From the NCBI RefSeq assembly GCF_013337045.2, contig NZ_CP118259.1:2852001-2916000 (forward strand): DNA of 64,000 bases, written 5' to 3'. This document shows, in pieces, positions 36,326 through 44,373 of this stretch. The position numbers and the translations under genes are program-made. How positions within the stretch are numbered: position 1 is the stretch's first letter; every line of letters begins with the position of its first letter. The notes beneath the pieces were generated by a model. The model searched no databases. It was not told the DNA's origin and was given only the letters and a program-made list of their open reading frames with translations. Origin of the DNA: Agrobacterium vitis (GTDB lineage: Bacteria > Pseudomonadota > Alphaproteobacteria > Rhizobiales > Rhizobiaceae).

Positions 36326-37273
36326 ATGACCTCTTCTGAAAACACCGGAACCAGGGTTGCCCTGGCACTGGCCGGCGTCGGCAAGATTGCCCGCGACCAG
36401 CATATTCCGTCCTGCGAAAACGGCAGTGACTTCGTGATCGCCGCCGCCATCAGCCGCAATGGCAAGATCGACAGCGCCGAGAATTTCGAAAATTTCGACG
36501 TGTTTCTGGAGACCCGCCAGGATATCCGCGCCATCGCGCTCTGCACCCCGCCTGACGTACGCTTCGCCATGGCCAAGAAGGCGATTGCCAGCGGCCTCGA
36601 CGTGCTGATGGAAAAGCCGCCTGCCGCAACAATCGGCGAAGCCCAGGCGCTGGCCGAATTGGCGCGTGACGCGGGCGTCACCCTGTTTGCCACCTGGCAT
36701 TCCCGCTTTGCCAATGGCGTTGAGCCCGCCCGCCAATGGCTCTTGGACAAAACCATCACCCGCATTGAGATCACCTGGAAGGAAGATGTCCGCCGCTGGC
36801 ATCCCGGCCAGGCCTGGATCTGGGAGGCCGGTGGTTTCGGCGTGTTCGATCCGGGTATCAATGCCCTGTCGATCCTGACCGCAATCATTCCCGGCCAGAC
36901 CATCGTTGAAAAGGCAGCCTTGTCCTTCCCCGCCAATCGCCAGCAGCCGATTGCCGCCAGCCTGACGATGCGCAGCGCAGAGGGTGCGCCGATCAAGGCC
37001 GAATTCGACTGGCGCCAGGAAGGCCCGCAGACCTGGGATATCGTCGTCGAGACGGATCAAGGCATGCTGAGGCTCGCAAAAGGCGGCGCGGAACTCTATA
37101 TAAATGAGACACTGACCGTTGAAGGCCCCGACCGGGAATATTCCCGGATCTACACACGCTTTGCCGAACTGGTGCGCAGCCGCGAAAGCGACGTCGATTT
37201 ACAGCCCTTGCGGCTGGTTGCCGATGCGTTCCTGACGGCGGAGCGTCATCAAGTGGAAGCCTTCATCGAGTAA
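36326..37273 (+). CDS. D-galactose 1-dehydrogenase (GFO/IDH/MocA family), probably also L-arabinose
   Basis: A 315-residue oxidoreductase. The dinucleotide motif is ALAGVGKIARDQHIP (about residues 14-28), the catalytic lysine lies in VLMEKPPAATIGEA (about 95-108), and the C-terminal domain contains WIWEAGGFGVFDPGINAL. These match the Gal-type galactose dehydrogenases of pseudomonads and rhizobia. It oxidises the aldose to the 1,5- or 1,4-lactone with NAD(P)+. Many such enzymes accept both D-galactose and L-arabinose because their C2-C4 configuration is identical, which fits the mixed downstream genes here. Confidence 0.87.
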   Translation: MTSSENTGTRVALALAGVGKIARDQHIPSCENGSDFVIAAAISRNGKIDSAENFENFDVFLETRQDIRAIALCTPPDVRFAMAKKAIASGLDVLMEKPPAATIGEAQALAELARDAGVTLFATWHSRFANGVEPARQWLLDKTITRIEITWKEDVRRWHPGQAWIWEAGGFGVFDPGINALSILTAIIPGQTIVEKAALSFPANRQQPIAASLTMRSAEGAPIKAEFDWRQEGPQTWDIVVETDQGMLRLAKGGAELYINETLTVEGPDREYSRIYTRFAELVRSRESDVDLQPLRLVADAFLTAERHQVEAFIE

Positions 37274-37318
37274 GACGCATTTTATGGGACGGAACCGGCA
37301 TTTGTCGATCCCGCCCCG

Positions 37319-37350
37319 CAAGCCGAATGCACAAGCCAAATGCACAAGCC
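37319..37350. repeat. 13-bp tandem repeat upstream of the KGSA dehydrogenase gene
   Basis: CAAGCCGAATGCA (37319-37331) and CAAGCCAAATGCA (37332-37344), one mismatch, followed by a partial third copy CAAGCC. It sits in the 184-bp gap before 37458. Confidence 0.8.
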
Positions 37351-37457
37351 AAACGGATGCGCCAAACGACTGACGCAATTGCATCCAGGGCAAATAGCAG
37401 TGCGCCCGGTTAATCGCCGATCCGCCTGCCGAACGAGATTTTTGAAAGGACTGCTCC

Positions 37458-38972
37458 ATGACGCTGAACCTCACCGGAAAACACCTGATTGCCGGAGAAT
37501 GGGTTGAAGGCACCGCAACCTTCACCTCCAGCCCCGCTTCGGGCGAGAGCCACACATTCTTCCTCGGCTCCGCTGCCCTGGTCGACCGCGCCATGAAAGC
37601 CGCCGAACAGGCCTTCGCCAGCTATGGCTATTCTTCTCGTGAAGAACGCGCCAAGTTTCTGGAAGCCATCGCCGAGGAAATCGATGCACGCGGCGATGAA
37701 ATTACCAAGATCGGCTCCCAGGAAACCGGCCTGCCGGAAGCACGCCTGGTCGGCGAGCGTGGCCGCACCACCGGCCAGCTGCGGCTGTTTGCCGAGCATA
37801 TCCGCAAGGGTGATTATCTCGACCGTCGTTATGATGCCGCCCTGCCGGAGCGTCAGCCCCTGCCCCGCCCCGACATTCGCCTGATGCAGCGGCCCATCGG
37901 CCCGGTCGGCGTGTTCGGCGCGTCGAATTTCCCGCTGGCCTTCTCCACTGCTGGCGGCGATACCGCCTCGGCGCTGGCCGCCGGTTGCCCTGTTGTCGTC
38001 AAGGGTCATGAAGCCCATCCCGGCACGGCGGAAATCGTCGCCCAGGCGATCCACGCCGCCATCAAGAGCACGGGTGTTCATCCCGGCACCTTCTCGCTGG
38101 TCCAGGGCGGCAACCGCGAAACCGGCGAAGCCATCTGCCTGCATCCATTGACCCGCGCTGTCGGCTTTACCGGCTCGCTGCGCGGTGGCCGTGCGCTGTT
38201 TGATCTCTGCGTGCGCCGTGACGAGCCCATTCCGTTCTTCGGCGAACTGGGATCGGTCAATCCGATGTTCCTGCTGCCTGCCGCCGTCTCCGCCCGTGGC
38301 GAGGCGATTGCCAAGGGTTGGGCGGGTTCGCTCACCATGGGCGCTGGCCAGTTCTGCACCAATCCCGGCATTGCCATCATCAAGGCAGGCCCTGAAGCCG
38401 ACGCCTTCCTGGAAACCGCCAAGACGGCGCTGGCCGCCGCCAATGCCCAGACCATGCTGACCGATGGCATTGCCAATGCCTACCGCGAAGGTGCCAAGCG
38501 CATCGAGGAAACCTCGGGCGTCCAGTCCGTGCTGACCTCCACCTGCGACCTGCGCAATGCCAAGCCCTATCTGTTTGCCACAACAGGCGAAAACTGGCTG
38601 GCAAACCATGTGCTGAGCGAAGAAGTCTTCGGTCCGCTCGGCGTGTTCGTCACCGTCAAGGACGAAGATGAAATGGTCGGCATTGCCGAAAGCCTGGTTG
38701 GACAGCTGACCACCACGCTGCAAATGGACGATGCCGACGCGCAGATCGCCCGCAAGCTGCTGCCAATCCTGGAGCGTAAGTCCGGTCGTGTGCTGGCCAA
38801 CGGCTTCCCGACCGGCGTCGAGGTTTGCGATGCCATGGTGCATGGCGGGCCTTATCCGGCCACCACCAATTTCGGCGCAACCTCTGTCGGCACGATGGCA
38901 ATCCGCCGCTTCCTGCGTCCGGTCAGCTATCAGAACATTCCGGTCGCCCTGCTGCCGGAAGATCTGCAATAA
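37458..38972 (+). CDS. Alpha-ketoglutaric semialdehyde (2,5-dioxovalerate) dehydrogenase
   Basis: A 504-residue aldehyde dehydrogenase of the KGSADH branch. The catalytic cysteine is C300 (MGAGQFCTNPG) and the general-base Glu E263 (GELGSVNPMF). The N-terminal binding region has MQRPIGPVGVFGASNFPLAF and the C-terminal LANGFPTGVEVCDAMVHGGPYPATT typical of this subgroup. It oxidises 2-oxoglutarate semialdehyde to alpha-ketoglutarate, the last step of oxidative L-arabinose (and related) pathways, and would act after GguC. AAAGGA precedes ATG 37458. It is followed after 15 nt by the galactonokinase gene. Confidence 0.9.
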   Translation: MTLNLTGKHLIAGEWVEGTATFTSSPASGESHTFFLGSAALVDRAMKAAEQAFASYGYSSREERAKFLEAIAEEIDARGDEITKIGSQETGLPEARLVGERGRTTGQLRLFAEHIRKGDYLDRRYDAALPERQPLPRPDIRLMQRPIGPVGVFGASNFPLAFSTAGGDTASALAAGCPVVVKGHEAHPGTAEIVAQAIHAAIKSTGVHPGTFSLVQGGNRETGEAICLHPLTRAVGFTGSLRGGRALFDLCVRRDEPIPFFGELGSVNPMFLLPAAVSARGEAIAKGWAGSLTMGAGQFCTNPGIAIIKAGPEADAFLETAKTALAAANAQTMLTDGIANAYREGAKRIEETSGVQSVLTSTCDLRNAKPYLFATTGENWLANHVLSEEVFGPLGVFVTVKDEDEMVGIAESLVGQLTTTLQMDDADAQIARKLLPILERKSGRVLANGFPTGVEVCDAMVHGGPYPATTNFGATSVGTMAIRRFLRPVSYQNIPVALLPEDLQ

Positions 38973-38987
38973 GCGCGGTTGAGCGGC

Positions 38988-39929
38988 ATGGCTGACAAAA
39001 CCGAAACGGGTGCAGAGACCGGCAAGCCCTTCGTTGGGCTTGCCGATTGGGGCACCAGCAATTTCCGCCTCTGGCTGGTGGATGGCGCGGGCAATGTGCT
39101 CGGCGAACGCCAGTCTGCCGATGGCATGTCGGCCTGCGCGGCGGACAACCGGTTTGCCGCCGTGTTGGAAGAACATCTGGAGGCGCTGTCAGCGCCTCTG
39201 GACCTGCCGGTGGTGATCGCTGGCATGGCAGGCGCGCGCGCCGGTTGGCTGGAAGCGCCCTATGTCGAAACACCTGCCTCGCTGTCCGGTCTTCATCACC
39301 ATACCGTCAGCCCGAAAGCATCGCGCCCGGTCTATATTCTGCCGGGCCTTTGCCAGAAAGAGACCGGTCCTTTCGATGTGATGCGCGGCGAGGAAACCCA
39401 GCTTGCCGGTGTCGTGACGGGCGGCATTGCTTCGGGCGTGATCTGCATGCCCGGCACCCATTGCAAATGGGTGGATCTGGAAAACGGCGAGGTGCAGAGA
39501 TTTCGCACGGTCATGACCGGCGAACTCTTCGATCTGCTCGCCAAACAGTCGATCCTGCGTCTGTCGATCCAGCAAGCCCCGGCGGAAACCGATCAGACGG
39601 TGTTTGCCGATGCGGTTACCGAAGCCCTCAGCGACAATTTCACCCTGACCACCAGCCTGTTTTCAATCCGTGCTGCCGGTCTGCTCTCCTCGCCTGGAGC
39701 CAACGAGGCCGCCAGCCGGCTCTCCGGCCTGCTAATCGGCGCCGAAATCAACGGCATGCGCGAGTGGGTCCGTTCCGGCAAGACCGTACATATCGTCGGT
39801 TCAAAAGCGCTCTCGGCGCTCTATGCCAAGGCGATCACCCTGGCGGACGGCAAGGCCAGCATTCTTGACGGCAGCGCCCTGGTGCGCGACGGTCTGTTTG
39901 CCGCCGCCAAGGCCATTCTTAAAAATTGA
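38988..39929 (+). CDS. dgoK: 2-dehydro-3-deoxygalactonokinase
   Basis: A 313-residue sugar-acid kinase of the DgoK family. The N-terminal phosphate-binding motif reads GLADWGTSNFRLWLVD, and further markers are VIAGMAGARAGW, LPGLCQKETGPFDVMRGEETQ and PGTHCKWVDLENGEV. It phosphorylates 2-keto-3-deoxy-D-galactonate at C6. ATG 38988 is preferred to TTG 38979. The stop overlaps nothing; dgoA starts 14 nt later. With dgoA it shows that D-galactose, and not only L-arabinose, is degraded by this cluster. Confidence 0.93.
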   Translation: MADKTETGAETGKPFVGLADWGTSNFRLWLVDGAGNVLGERQSADGMSACAADNRFAAVLEEHLEALSAPLDLPVVIAGMAGARAGWLEAPYVETPASLSGLHHHTVSPKASRPVYILPGLCQKETGPFDVMRGEETQLAGVVTGGIASGVICMPGTHCKWVDLENGEVQRFRTVMTGELFDLLAKQSILRLSIQQAPAETDQTVFADAVTEALSDNFTLTTSLFSIRAAGLLSSPGANEAASRLSGLLIGAEINGMREWVRSGKTVHIVGSKALSALYAKAITLADGKASILDGSALVRDGLFAAAKAILKN

Positions 39930-39943
39930 CGTTAGGACAGATC

Positions 39944-40591
39944 ATGACCACCACCCATACCCCATGGCCGCAGTTGAAGCGCGAACTGGTCGCCATCCTG
40001 CGCGGCATCGGCCCTGATGACATCGAAAGTGTTGTCGATGTGCTTTTGGAAGAAGGCTTCGAGGCCATCGAAGTGCCGCTGAATTCACCTGATCCGTTCA
40101 TCTCGATTGAAAAGGCCCGCAAGCGTGCACCTGATGGCGTGCTGATCGGCGCAGGCACCGTGCTGGATGCCGGTGCGGTCGAGCAATTGCACAGTGTTGG
40201 CGGCAACCTTCTGGTAACGCCCAATACCGATCCAGCGGTGATCGGACAGGCCGCCCGGCTGGGCATGGTGTCGATGCCCGGCGCCTTTACCCCGACGGAA
40301 GCGCTGGCCGCCATCAAGGCCGGAGCCTCGGCGATCAAGTTCTTCCCTGCCAGCGTGCTGGGACCAAGCGGCATCAACGCCGTCAAGGCCATTCTGCCCG
40401 CCAATTTCCCAATTGGCGCCGTGGGCGGCGTCGGCGAAAACAATTTCGGCGACTACCTGAATGCGGGCGTCCGCGCCTTCGGCATCGGCACCAGCCTCTA
40501 CAAGCCCGGTGACAAGGCCGATGTGGTCAAGCAACGCGCCGCAACGCTGGTCGCGGCCTATGATGCCGCCGTTTCTGCCCATAAGTCATAG
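39944..40591 (+). CDS. dgoA: 2-dehydro-3-deoxy-6-phosphogalactonate aldolase
   Basis: A 215-residue class I aldolase of the KDPG/KDPGal family. The Schiff-base lysine is K132 in GASAIKFFPASVLGP; the N-terminal catalytic Glu region is FEAIEVPLNSPDP, and GAGTVLDAGAVEQL follows. It cleaves 2-keto-3-deoxy-6-phosphogalactonate to pyruvate and glyceraldehyde-3-phosphate. ATG 39944 has AGGACAG just upstream. Last gene of the sugar module; a 9-bp hairpin follows. Confidence 0.93.
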   Translation: MTTTHTPWPQLKRELVAILRGIGPDDIESVVDVLLEEGFEAIEVPLNSPDPFISIEKARKRAPDGVLIGAGTVLDAGAVEQLHSVGGNLLVTPNTDPAVIGQAARLGMVSMPGAFTPTEALAAIKAGASAIKFFPASVLGPSGINAVKAILPANFPIGAVGGVGENNFGDYLNAGVRAFGIGTSLYKPGDKADVVKQRAATLVAAYDAAVSAHKS

Positions 40592-40602
40592 TGCTACATC
40601 CA

Positions 40603-40641
40603 CTGCCTGCCAGCCGTCATGTAACATGCGCCGGCAGGCAG
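40603..40641 (+). terminator. Candidate terminator-like hairpin after dgoA
   Basis: CTGCCTGCC (40603-40611) pairs perfectly with GGCAGGCAG (40633-40641) around a 21-nt loop that itself holds CATGT-A-ACATG. There is no T-run, so intrinsic termination is doubtful. Confidence 0.35.
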
Positions 40642-40761
40642 GAAGACTGAACTGCCCAAACCAACATTTTTCGATATAAAATCCAAGCCAGAGCAGAGCT
40701 GAAGACTCCAAACCCCACCGAATCCTGTATCATGAACAGGATCTGGCTTGAGGGGATGGAC

Positions 40762-41124
40762 ATGCGGCTGATATTGCTGGGCTTGGGCTGGTTTTTCGTC
40801 GGGCTCGGTATTGTCGGTATTTTCGTGCCGGTGCTGCCGACCACGCCGTTCATTATCCTTGCCGCCGCCCTGTTTGCCCGCTCCTCGCCGCGCTTTGAGC
40901 AATGGTTGCTTGACCATCCCCGTTTTGGCCAGCCGCTAATGGACTGGCGACGCCAGGGCGCAATCTCACGGCGCGCCAAAGTGGCCGCTGTTCTGGCGAT
41001 GGGTCTGAGTTTTGTCGTGATGTGGTTCTTCTCGTCGGCACCGCTTTACGTGCGCGTTGGTACCGGGATTATTCTTCTCTGCTCGGCGGCTTTCGTCGTC
41101 AGCCGGCCAGAGCCGAAACAATAA
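40762..41124 (+). CDS. DUF454 (YbaN-like) inner-membrane protein
   Basis: A small membrane protein of about 120 residues. It has two N-terminal hydrophobic segments around the motif GIFVPVLPTTPFIILAAALFARSSPRFEQWL, the DUF454 hallmark, a cytoplasmic loop with HPRFGQPLMDWRRQGAISRRAK, and two C-terminal segments. The function of the family is not established. ATG 40762 has GAGGGG 6 nt upstream; ATG 40732 and 40756 are alternatives. Ends 3 bp before the convergent EamA gene. Confidence 0.85.
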   Translation: MRLILLGLGWFFVGLGIVGIFVPVLPTTPFIILAAALFARSSPRFEQWLLDHPRFGQPLMDWRRQGAISRRAKVAAVLAMGLSFVVMWFFSSAPLYVRVGTGIILLCSAAFVVSRPEPKQ

Positions 41125-41127
41125 CTT

Positions 41128-42042
41128 CTATTCCGGCACCGCCGGCAGCACGCAGTCGGTCTTGTTCAAGTGTCGCTCGCGGAAGAAGATGAACAGGCCG
41201 GAGCCAATAATCAGGGCTGCGCCGATTACCATGCCGGTGCGCGGCACGTCGCCAAAGAACAGCCAGCCGAACAGCACAGCCCACAGCAACAGCGTATATT
41301 GCAAGGGTGCCACCGCTGCGGCATCGGATATTTTCAGCGCCCGGTTGACCAGCATATGCGCCGCCATGGCGACGATGCCGAGCAGGCCCAGCATGACGAT
41401 ATCGGTGGCGGAGCCGATCTCGACCCAGTCGAAGGGCGCAAAAAACAGTCCGCCGACCAACGCCGCCGTCACCTGGAAAAGCACCAGAAGCTTATCCGGC
41501 GTAGCGCGCAGCGAACGACCTGACAGCATCATGAAAGCAAAGGCCGCGCTGCCGATAATGGAAATCAGCGCCGGTGCGGAAAACATCGCCCGCGACGGTT
41601 CCAGCGTGATGATCACGCCGATAAAACCGACCACGATGGCGGTGATGCGCCGCCAGCCAAGCTTTTCACCCAGCAGAAAGGGCGCGCAGGCCGCCACATA
41701 GATCGGCGCGGCCAGCCAATAGGTCATCACATCGGCCAGCGGCAGATAGCTGACCGCATAATAGAAGCCGATGATTTCCACCGTTGAGCACGTCACCCGC
41801 GCCAGCTGCATCCAGGGCCGTTCAACACTGAGGATCGGCGCAAACCCACCGCGCACCAGAAACGGCAAAAGCAGGAGCAAAGCCGCCAGACTGCGCAGCA
41901 CCACGACCTGACCCAGCCCGTAATGGGCGACAAGCGCCTTGGCCATGGCATCGTTCAGCGCAAACATCAGCATCCCCGCCAGCATGATGGCCGGACCGGT
42001 GGCACGAGATGTCTGAAAATTGGCGAGGAGGGAACGGATCAC
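41128..42042 (-). CDS. EamA-family (DMT superfamily) transporter
   Basis: A 304-residue integral membrane protein with about ten hydrophobic segments arranged as two EamA repeats, the first around FALNDAMAKALVAHYGLGQVVVLRSLAAL and the second starting near ISIIGSAAFAFMMLSGRSLR. Such proteins usually export metabolites or amino-acid derivatives. The start is taken as GTG 42040-42042, with only a weak AAGG upstream; ATG codons at about residue 19 are alternatives. It diverges from the FadR-type regulator, and the 49-bp palindrome lies between them, so it may share that control. Confidence 0.85.
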   Translation of the reverse strand: MIRSLLANFQTSRATGPAIMLAGMLMFALNDAMAKALVAHYGLGQVVVLRSLAALLLLLPFLVRGGFAPILSVERPWMQLARVTCSTVEIIGFYYAVSYLPLADVMTYWLAAPIYVAACAPFLLGEKLGWRRITAIVVGFIGVIITLEPSRAMFSAPALISIIGSAAFAFMMLSGRSLRATPDKLLVLFQVTAALVGGLFFAPFDWVEIGSATDIVMLGLLGIVAMAAHMLVNRALKISDAAAVAPLQYTLLLWAVLFGWLFFGDVPRTGMVIGAALIIGSGLFIFFRERHLNKTDCVLPAVPE

Positions 42043-42132
42043 GACTGTAGGCCTTGATTAGGGAAGGAGCGAATTGGCGCGTCCCTATCATGCGCGAAGC
42101 GAACCGCCCATATAGATCCGCTGAAATAACTA

Positions 42133-42181
42133 CATTTGACAATTGATAAAGTCATCCGATGACTTTATCAATTGTCAAATG
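42133..42181. promoter_or_regulatory. Perfect 49-bp palindrome over the start of the FadR-type regulator
   Basis: Arms of 24 nt (42133-42156 and 42158-42181) are exactly complementary around a single C at 42157; the centre reads GTCATC-C-GATGAC. Each arm contains TTGACA and CAATTG. The right arm ends with the ATG (42179-42181) that I take as the regulator's start. It is a candidate operator for the regulator or an RNA hairpin covering its start codon. Confidence 0.95.
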
Positions 42182-42874
42182 AGACCGTTGCTGAAAACCA
42201 ATCTGGCCGATGGGGCCGCCGAACGTATTCGAACCGCCCTTGGCCGTGGGACGTGGCGGATCGGCGAAAAATTGCCGAATGAGCAAAGCCTGTCTGAGAC
42301 GCTGCATGTCAGCCGCGGCACGATCCGCGAAGCCGTGCGGGTGCTGGTGGCGCAGGGCCTGCTGGAAACCCGCCAGGGCTCCGGCACCTATGTCGTGAAG
42401 GATCGCATCACCCCGGAACCACTGGATCTCGCCCATCGCACCAGCCTGCGCGACCGGCTGGAGGCCCGGCTGGCACTGGATGTCGAGGGCGCCCGGCTGG
42501 CCGCCATTAGGGCGAGACCCGCCACCATCAGGCAATTACACGCCCTGCTGGACCAGCGCGGCCATTCCGGTGCCGATCCTGACCGTAACGCTTTTATCGC
42601 TCGCGATCTGGCCTTTCACCGGGCGGTGATCGCCGCATCGGAAAATGCCGCCATGCTGGAGCTTTACGAGTTTTTCACCCGCTCGATTACCCAGACCATC
42701 GAGGCAACCACCGGCGGCCTTTTGCCGGAACCGGACCTTGACACCCACCGCGCCATTGTCGATGCCATTGCCAGCGGCGATCCCGGCCAAGCAGACAGTG
42801 CGGTGCGCGCCTTCATGCAGCCGATGCTTGTTTTTCTTGATGATATTGCCGCCGATGAAAGCCTTCGCCGATGA
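42179..42874 (+). CDS. GntR-family (FadR/FCD) transcriptional regulator
   Basis: Regulator of about 231 residues. The winged helix-turn-helix (about residues 8-72) reads LPNEQSLSETLHVSRGTIREAVRVLVAQGLLETRQGSGTYV. The C-terminal FCD domain (about 85-220) has the metal-binding Asp/His residues in ARDLAFHRAVI and TIEATTGGLLPEPDLDTHRAIVDAI. No ribosome-binding site is visible before ATG 42179, since it lies inside the palindrome; a TTG at 42143 in the same frame is an alternative start. It is coupled by ATGA overlap to the MFS gene, which it probably regulates. Confidence 0.87.
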   Translation: MRPLLKTNLADGAAERIRTALGRGTWRIGEKLPNEQSLSETLHVSRGTIREAVRVLVAQGLLETRQGSGTYVVKDRITPEPLDLAHRTSLRDRLEARLALDVEGARLAAIRARPATIRQLHALLDQRGHSGADPDRNAFIARDLAFHRAVIAASENAAMLELYEFFTRSITQTIEATTGGLLPEPDLDTHRAIVDAIASGDPGQADSAVRAFMQPMLVFLDDIAADESLRR

Positions 42875-44151
42875 CGAATGCCCATTCCAAGCTTGATCTT
42901 GGCGACGAATTGCTGATTGATGCGCAGGCCGAAGACGCCCCTCTCCCGCCTCAAGCCTCGGGCCGGTCGCCTCTGTCGCGCATCGTGCTGGGCGTCAGTC
43001 TGGTGTTGATTGCCTTCAACCTGCGCCCGCTGTTTTCCAGCGCCTCGACACTGCTGCCGGAAATACGCGACCAACTGGGCCTCTCCGTACTGGGTGCCAG
43101 CCTGCTGACCACCCTGCCGGTGGTTTGTCTTGGGGTCTTCTCGCCCCTGGCACCCAAACTTGGTGACCGCTACGGCGCGGAAAAAACCCTGTTGGCCGTC
43201 ATGGCCTTTCTGGCCATCGGCACCGCCCTGCGCGGCTTTTCCAGCCTTCCCGCCCTGTTTTTCGGCACAGCGCTTGCCGGTGCCTGCATCGCGGTTGGAA
43301 ATGTGCTGCTGCCGGGTCTGGTGAAACGCGATTTTCCTGATCGGGCCGCGTTGATGACCGGGTTTTACACCATGGCGCTCTGTGGTGGCGCGGCGGCTGC
43401 CGCCGGGCTGACCCTGCCGATCGAGGCAGCCAGTGGCGGCTCGCTGGCCATCGGCCTTGCCGCCTGGGCGCTTCCGGCTGCCGTGGTGTTCCTGCTGTTT
43501 CTGCCACAGGCCTTTTCCAGCCATGCAGCAAGGCCTGGGTTCAAGGCTGAGGTGAAGGGCCTGTGGCGTGACCGGCTGGCCTGGAACGTGACGCTTTACA
43601 CCGGATTGCAATCGGCACTGGCCTATTGTGTCTTCGGTTGGCTGGTGCCGATCCTGCGCGAACGCGGGCTGGATGGGGTGACGGCAGGGGCGGTCGTCTC
43701 GGTCTCGGTCATGGTGCAGGCGGCGGCCTGCATTGTTGCGCCGCAGCTTGCCGTTCGGGGCAAGAACCAAAGCCTTGTCAACGCCACTGTAGCCATTCTC
43801 GCTGTCATCGCGCTGATCGGCCTGTTGTTTGCACCGCTTTCCACCCTGTGGATCTGGGCCGTGCTGCAAGGCATCGGCCAAGGCGGCCTGATCGCACTTG
43901 CGATGACCGCCATCGTACTGCGCTCTGGCAGCCCGCAGATTGCCGCCCATCTCTCCGGCATGGCGCAATGCGTTGGCTATTGCCTGGCCGCCATTGGCCC
44001 GCTGCTGGTCGGGCTTATCCGTGGCGCCACGGGCAGTTTCGCCTGGGCCGCCCTGCTGTTTGTCGCGCTCGGGCTTGGCGCAGCCTGGAATGGCTGGCGG
44101 GCAGGCCGCGATCTGCGGGTCGATGTGGTGATCGACGAAAAACCTCATTGA
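42871..44151 (+). CDS. MFS transporter, CynX/NimT-like
   Basis: A 426-residue major-facilitator protein with about twelve hydrophobic segments following a 30-residue acidic N-terminus. The first helix region reads LVLIAFNLRPLFSSASTLLPEIRDQLG and a loop carries LGDRYGAEKTLLA in the place of the usual MFS motif between helices 2 and 3. The pattern LRPxxSSxSxLLPEI is typical of the cyanate/nitroimidazole (CynX/NimT/YeaN) group. The substrate is unknown. It starts on the FadR-type regulator's stop (ATGA), so the pair is one transcription unit. Confidence 0.87.
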   Translation: MTNAHSKLDLGDELLIDAQAEDAPLPPQASGRSPLSRIVLGVSLVLIAFNLRPLFSSASTLLPEIRDQLGLSVLGASLLTTLPVVCLGVFSPLAPKLGDRYGAEKTLLAVMAFLAIGTALRGFSSLPALFFGTALAGACIAVGNVLLPGLVKRDFPDRAALMTGFYTMALCGGAAAAAGLTLPIEAASGGSLAIGLAAWALPAAVVFLLFLPQAFSSHAARPGFKAEVKGLWRDRLAWNVTLYTGLQSALAYCVFGWLVPILRERGLDGVTAGAVVSVSVMVQAAACIVAPQLAVRGKNQSLVNATVAILAVIALIGLLFAPLSTLWIWAVLQGIGQGGLIALAMTAIVLRSGSPQIAAHLSGMAQCVGYCLAAIGPLLVGLIRGATGSFAWAALLFVALGLGAAWNGWRAGRDLRVDVVIDEKPH

Positions 44152-44182
44152 CACCAAATGGTTAAATCGGAAGAGTAAAAGA

Positions 44183-44205
44183 ACCCGCCATGGAAAATGG
44201 CGGGT
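44183..44205. terminator. Hairpin after the MFS gene
   Basis: A perfect 9-bp stem ACCCGCCAT/ATGGCGGGT with loop GGAAA, 32 nt past the MFS stop. A T-rich run (TTCTTTTACTC) follows only on the minus strand, so it terminates leftward transcription better than rightward; its role for the MFS gene is uncertain. Confidence 0.45.
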
Positions 44206-44373
44206 CGCATTCCATGCGCGACACCCTCAAGCCTTGGACAGATGTAGGGCCGTCGCAATGATGTCAAAGCGAGAATGTTTGAGCATTTCCGAGCCTTGGG
44301 ATAAGGGAATGCATGAGAAGTGGGCGGCTCGTCGCGACGCGCCGGTTGATTGACGTAAAGAGGGGCAATTGTC

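Noticed and set aside
37319..37350. A CRISPR-like or satellite array
   Set aside because: Only two and a half copies of a 13-mer with no spacers and no cas genes nearby.
37410..39176. A 588-codon open frame on the minus strand opposite the KGSA dehydrogenase and dgoK
   Set aside because: It mirrors GC-rich coding DNA, is rich in Gly, Gln, Arg and His with no recognisable domain, and lies wholly opposite two well-supported genes.
42664..44157. A 497-codon minus-strand frame opposite the MFS gene
   Set aside because: Low-complexity Gly/Gln/Arg sequence without motifs, complementary to a clear membrane transporter.
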